Source: Diospyros lotus (taxonomy: Eukaryota; Streptophyta; Magnoliopsida; Ericales; Ebenaceae). Taken from it: a stretch of DNA of 64,000 bases. Numbering within the stretch: position 1 is the first letter of the stretch; each line of letters opens with the position of its first letter. Position numbers and translations under genes: made by a program. Location of the stretch: NCBI RefSeq assembly GCF_014633365.1, contig NC_068351.1, positions 9,678,907-9,742,906 on the forward strand. Direction: 5' to 3'. Positions 58,861 to 64,000 of this stretch are shown here, piece by piece. The notes beneath the pieces are model-generated. The model was not told where the DNA came from, did no database searches, and saw only the letters and a list, made by a program, of their open reading frames with translations.

Positions 58861-58993
58861 TAAAATTATCTATTTATAAGCAACCCTGAGCTCTCAAATG
58901 CTCATTATTACAAAATTTTGGTGTTAAAAATTTTTCGTTATAAAAAATTTGTGTTCAAAATTTTGGTATTTGACTTTTGGGTTTCTTGGTTTC

Positions 58994-61900
58994 TGTAATG
59001 ACCAGCCTCGTTATGCATGCAAACGAAACGTTGGGGTAAGTTTTGGAATTTTTTTTTAAATTTCTTAGAATATTATGAATTGTTGTGGAAAAAGATTAGA
59101 GAAAATGCTTAAGGGGGTATTTATTTGAAATATTAAGAGAGGAAAATAGGTAAAAAATAGAAGAAATCATGGAAAAATTATGAAAAATATATACTTATGT
59201 TCCTTTGAAATAAATATGGTGTCTAGGGATTATTGTGGCTCAAGATTAAGTAATCTCTAAGTTTGGCATGAAAATCAAGGTCGGGCACATAAATCGAGGC
59301 GATACACATTTTTCGAGGTGTTCTAAACTTGGTGCAAAAGCTAAGTGGTTTAACCCAAAACCAGTTTTATACAAATAATTATATCATATTAACATGCTCT
59401 GTTATGTTATGTATCATATAGAGTGCATTTATATGTATTGATGACGAATTATGCATATGTTCACGATGATGTTATTAATCATGCAACACATAAGGGTTTG
59501 AGATTAGGGATTGGCGCCGCTACTGTAGAAGCCCTCACCCAGATAATCCCGCTAGTATAGGAAATCAGAGAGGAGGTCGTCACAAAAATGGATACAGAAA
59601 CAATAACTTAACTTACACAATTCTTTAGACTCAAAGGCCATATAATCAAAATATAAGGGCAAATATTATTTACAAAATGAATCTAACTCTACATGCTCTC
59701 AAAACAAACCACTCCCATGGGCCTTTTCGGCTGGGATATCTGTGTACACCACTAAACTCGGGCTCTGGCCCACTTTACTCGCCTTCAGCAATTGCTTTTC
59801 GCTTACCTGGAATGACAAGAATAAACAAGATGAGCGACAAGACTAAGCAAGTATATATATATATATATATATTACAACAAATAGACCAATAAAGTAAAGG
59901 CATGGATAAATCTAGGTGGAATAGACTTGACTCCCCAAGTACAAGTAACATTTCCCATTAGTTCCCATCATTAAAATCATTCCCATGCCATTGTGATAAT
60001 GCATTTTATGCATCGTTTCATTTCTCATGATTACATAGATTCGCATATGTCACATTGGCTCACAAGGCCTTACTTTACCATGCATGCATACATATATACA
60101 ACAAAAATCATTTAGCCATACCTATGGTTAGAGCATTACCTACTGGGTTTATGGCTACCTCACCGGCGTCAGTCGCTCTTTAGGATATCATTTTCTCACC
60201 CCGCAGTACATAGCTGTTGCACAAAATAATAGGTGCGCAAATAATAATACCATGCAATGCTCATGACGGTTTTGAGTAAACATATCGAACATGCTTTATT
60301 ATTAGAAATATTCCTATCATGATCATCATGCGCACTTAGGCACTTCAAGATTATATCCTCACATGAGTCAATGATATTTTCATTCACATGATTTCCACTT
60401 CTCACTACACATGATAAACTTCCCCTTTATAAGACACCCTCATATCATGAAGAAGCTTTCTAAAGCTCATTTAAACACTATAAGATGTTTGGGGAAGGAA
60501 TCACAAACATTTAAGAAGGAAAGGACCAAAAAGGAAAGAGTTAAGCGACAAATGGAAGCCATTATGTCGACTAACAGAAGCCCATAAATCCACTTAATCG
60601 ACCGAAACAAAAGGTAGTCGACTAAATAGGGACTTAGTCTATCGATTGAAACACTTAGTTGACTAACAGAAGCCAAAATACCAATTTAGTTGACAGAAGC
60701 ATAAATTTAGTCAACTAACAGAACCTCATACACTCACTTAGTCGACAAAATGAGAACTTAGTCGACTAACAGAGGCCTGAAACTTAAAAATAACGACAAC
60801 CCACAAAACTCAACATCCCAAGCAAGATACACCAAAAGCTTGCTTCTCTAAAATTCCTAATCAATCAAGTGTCATTCCTTTGAGAATTTAGGGTGACCTA
60901 GACCCTAACGACAACTCTCGAAAAGACCCATCAATGATAAAACACAAAGTTTAAAGAAATGAGAAAGTAACCCACCAATCAATATAGGCTCAAGATTAGA
61001 TCTTCTAAGAAAACAGAAGATTTGAAGACAAAAGAACCAAGAAGGAAACCAACTTGACCCAAGAGAAAAAGAACAAAATCTTGCATTAACAAGAAAAATC
61101 AACATGGACTTGCATTGAAATAACATAGAAAGAACAAAAACTTGCATTTAGAACAAGAACTTGCCTCCAAAAAGAAACAAGGAGGTAAGGGAACTTGTCT
61201 CATGATGTTTGGTCCAAAAAGAAGAATAACCAGCTGCAACTTCCACCCTTGAAACTTCAATGGAGATTGACAATGGAAGAAGAAAGAAAGAAGAAGTAGA
61301 AGAAAAAGATGACCGATCAGGAGAGGATGGAAGGAGAGAGAAAGAGAGACAAGGAAAAAAAAAAGTATGGGGGAAGGATGGCCGCCATCAGCTTTCCAAC
61401 CACCCTTCTTGGCCAAATTACCATTTTGCCCATCTTTTTTATACACACACACACCACAACTCATTAAGCCCATTTTGGTATTTTGTCTCTTTTTCTTTTC
61501 TTTTCTTTTCCATTTTCCTTTTTACCCAATATCACTCATAAATTCATTTATAATAATACTCATTTATGAAATTCTCATTTCACCCTTGTCACACAAACTT
61601 CAAACCCTCATTAGACTTTTTATAATTCATTCATTTTGATTAATTAAAATACACAAATCTTTATGCTCGTGAGCCCAAAACCCATTTCATTAGCCTAACA
61701 CAATGGCCCATTATTTCTTAGGCCCAAGAGCTTCACAACTTTATCTTAAATAAACACAACCCAATACATTTGACTTCAACCCAAGTTTTCTTTAAAAACT
61801 CAATCCCTTAAATTAGGCACATCACAATTTTATAGCACTTAATTCTTGAGACTAATTTATCACACATAATAAATCATAATTCAAGTTAAACTCTAGGCTC

Positions 61901-62682
61901 ACTAACGGGTCGTTACAGCTACTCTGTCAAGGGTGCACCCATACACCTCGGTCTGTTCAGGAGACTGTTAAAATGGAAAGTAGCAGTTGGGTGCGGTTGA
62001 GTCAAACGAAAAGAATGATGTTATGTTGCATTGCATACACGCATGAGATATGAATGATGTACCCTTACTTGGATGATTCATCATCTAACTTGATTTTTAC
62101 TTCTGAAATATTCAAACATTCTAGATGGATATTATAGTAGAAACGATGATGAATGAGGCATGATATGATTTTTAGCAAAGTGCAAGATGTAATGATTGAA
62201 TATTATGTACGTAACCCATGTGTTTAAGTGTTGCTATATCGAATTTTGAATATTTTGAAAAATGATGATGTATAACCTTATTTATGGTTAATGATAAAGT
62301 TAGGGTTCGAGACACGTGATGACGTGGCAGATGGATTCACAGTGATATGATATTCTGCTTATTTATGAAGATTTAGTTATGTTGTGTTATGTTTCAAGTC
62401 ATGTTGAAAAACTTATGTTTTGTTGATGAATAGTCTTGTATTATGGGATATGTCCGAAGTGATCATGTATTATTAATATGGTTCGATGTATGCTTAGGTT
62501 CGATTCATGCTTTCGCTATTAGTGAATACCTAGCCTAGTATTTATGATGTATGATGGTTCTCATGCTAGATAGGTAAATAAGAAATTTTGGAAATTAATA
62601 TGATGTTGAGATTGTTTTTAAAAAAAAAATATATCCCAAATTTTTTAAGTTATAACATGTTCGAGAAAAGTGGGGTGTTACA
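58994..62682. mobile_element. Probable LTR interrupted by a younger solo LTR
   Basis: The outer ends TGTAATGACCAGCCTCG and GTGGGGTGTTACA have LTR form. Without the nested element (59524-61917) and one target repeat they enclose about 1.3 kb. The 5-bp flanks (GTTTC / CTAAC) do not match, so it may be one end of a rearranged element or two different LTR ends. No primer-binding site was recognised after 62682. Confidence 0.5.
59524..61917 (+). mobile_element. Solo LTR, Ty3/gypsy-like, 2394 bp
   Basis: Begins TGTAGAAGCCCTCACCC and ends AACGGGTCGTTACA, with a perfect 5-bp duplication GCTAC (59519-59523 and 61918-61922). The GGGTCGTTACA end is typical of chromovirus-type LTRs. It contains a diverged stem module (GGAATGACAAG..GAGCGACAAGACTAAGCAAG, about 59810-59850) and a repeated GTCGACTAA phrase (about 60565-60775). 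Frames within it are not genes. Confidence 0.87.
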
Positions 62683-62839
62683 CTAACCCCCAGGTATCTT
62701 AATAGTCTTTTGTCGCTGCGTGTGTCTAATACGAGTCTTTTCATGTACAGACGCTATCGACCCTTATCTTAGTGGACTTTTTTTATCATAATGTCGTGAC
62801 TCCCCGGTTCCTTGTGTATATATGCTTGATGGAATTATG

Positions 62840-63112
62840 GGCGACGTCTGCAATTAGAAAGAATATCATATTTTGTTTTCATGATTTAGTATAACGCCTA
62901 CATCCATAATTAACAAAAATATTCATATTTTATTTTCGTGATTCGAAGCAATGTCAACGCCTACGCTTGCAATTAGAAAAAATATTTATATTTTATTTTC
63001 GCGAGTCGACGTAATGCTTACGACTATAATTAAAGAACATCCATATTTTTTTTTATTTTCATAATTCAGTACAACATCTACACCCACAATTTAGAAAGAA
63101 TATCTATATATA
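62840..63112. repeat. ~60-bp tandem repeat, about four copies
   Basis: Successive units share ATATTTTATTTTCGTGATTC, ACGCCTACRYCYRCAATTAG and AAAAATAT in order. Examples: GCAATTAGAAAGAATATCAT, CATAATTAACAAAAATATTC, GCAATTAGAAAAAATATTTA. The units are diverged. Next to it, at 63120-63200, a CAGATCTATTCTAGRTCT phrase is repeated three times. Confidence 0.7.
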
Positions 63113-63199
63113 TATTTACCCAGATCTATTCTAGGTCTGCACCTTTTAGCAACTTAGATCCTTTCTAGATCTATTCCTTTAAAAACCCAGATATATTCT

Positions 63200-64000
63200 A
63201 GATGTGGATGACAACTAGAAAAATATGGACACCATGCTTTGGAGTAGATGACAACTAGATGCTTGTTGACGGTCTTCTTAACACTCTTGATGTGTGATTT
63301 ATGTACAACTAATTCGGACAAGTGTATCATAGTCAAATCTGCATATAGTGATGAAAAAATGTCAATCCCACGATGACTAGATCACAATACCAAAATAATT
63401 TTAATTAACCTAAGTTGAATTAATTAATTAATTAGATAAAAAATAAAAAAAGAAAAATAAATAGAAAACTGAATTCTTTGGGAGAAAGATTAATTAATAA
63501 ATGCACTAGGGTTTAGATTTCATTTAATCTGTGTTATATAATTATCTATTCAACCAGATTCAAAACCAAAAATACCCTTACAGTATTTTATAATTATTTA
63601 CATGTGATGGTAAATTTTTCTCAATTAATTAATAAGTTTTCTCAAGTTATATTAATCATTTATTAATTCAATTTCACTATCAGATTTCTGAACAGATATC
63701 AATGAAATAAATAAGCATTAACTTCTTTGGAAACCTCTAATCTCGGAAGGTGATTTGATTCACTAAGCTTCATCGATTCCCACACATGAGCTAATCATCT
63801 TTCGATCTCATAGTTAATCATGTGATTTATATTGCTTATAGATCTAATTTATAATAATCCTTTAGTCAGTCATCCATAAATCATTAAATCAGTAAAAGAT
63901 TGCCAATCTTTTAAAGCATTAAACACAACAATATAAATTCCTCACTCAAATAATAATCGAGTTTTGAATCAAACTAAACAGATAATCATATAATCTCAAA
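63200..64000. other. AT-rich terminal region, no supported gene
   Basis: No domain-bearing frame. TTAATTAATTAATTA-type simple sequence lies near 63417-63435. The region may continue an element beyond the window. Confidence 0.4.

Noticed and set aside
62683..62720. Possible primer-binding site after the outer LTR end
   Set aside because: The sequence after TGTTACA does not resemble the complement of the common plant initiator tRNA, and the 5-bp flanks of the outer LTR do not match.
1..64000. tRNA, rRNA or known snRNA genes
   Set aside because: No stretch with tRNA A/B-box structure or rRNA sequence was recognised on reading. A covariance-model scan would be needed to exclude them fully.

Overview
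The window is nuclear DNA from a flowering plant, probably a eudicot. Genes are split by GT-AG introns, intergenic DNA is AT-rich, a chloroplast-targeted chlorophyll enzyme is nuclear-encoded, and most of the sequence is transposon debris. I cannot name the species. Only two genes are complete and confidently modelled: a DHHC protein S-acyltransferase (4155-8716, +, five coding exons, 440 aa) and CHL27/CRD1, the diiron Mg-protoporphyrin IX monomethyl ester cyclase (10995-13705, +, five exons, 417 aa).

From 16.7 kb on, the window is an accessory region built around plant DUF247 (UPF0481) genes on the minus strand. One copy (16730-20846) is a wreck. It has lost the middle of its domain, is frameshifted and carries two Mutator-type insertions, one of which has itself been hit by a third element. 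The second copy (23880-25454) has a long intact DUF247 frame but no usable ATG, and a run of 24 C lies directly upstream of it. Upstream of that copy, on the same strand, sits a three-copy tandem family (A, B, C at about 25.6-27.3, 28.5-29.6 and 35.1-36.1 kb) of small split genes that I do not recognise. In B and C the promoter (CCAAT and TATA boxes), a five-codon upstream ORF, the first exon and the introns are conserved. The predicted second exon is completely different between copies, yet stays open and a multiple of three in length. This is the most interesting unexplained feature. A divergent DUF247 gene beside small, hypervariable genes recalls recognition loci, but that is inference.

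From 36.7 to 43.1 kb lies a degenerate tandem array of about 400-430 bp units, into which a Harbinger MITE, a Mutator MITE, a solo LTR and another small element have inserted. From 43 to 62.7 kb the sequence is layered transposons: LTRs, a non-autonomous Helitron (51434-53857), a hAT-like element, and a Ty1/copia pol remnant split by a solo LTR. Across the window seven elements have TG...CA-type ends (degenerate in one) and matching 5-bp target-site duplications with no internal retrotransposon region. They look like solo LTRs; no full-length retrotransposon is present. This suggests strong removal by LTR-LTR recombination. No tRNA, rRNA or CRISPR was seen.
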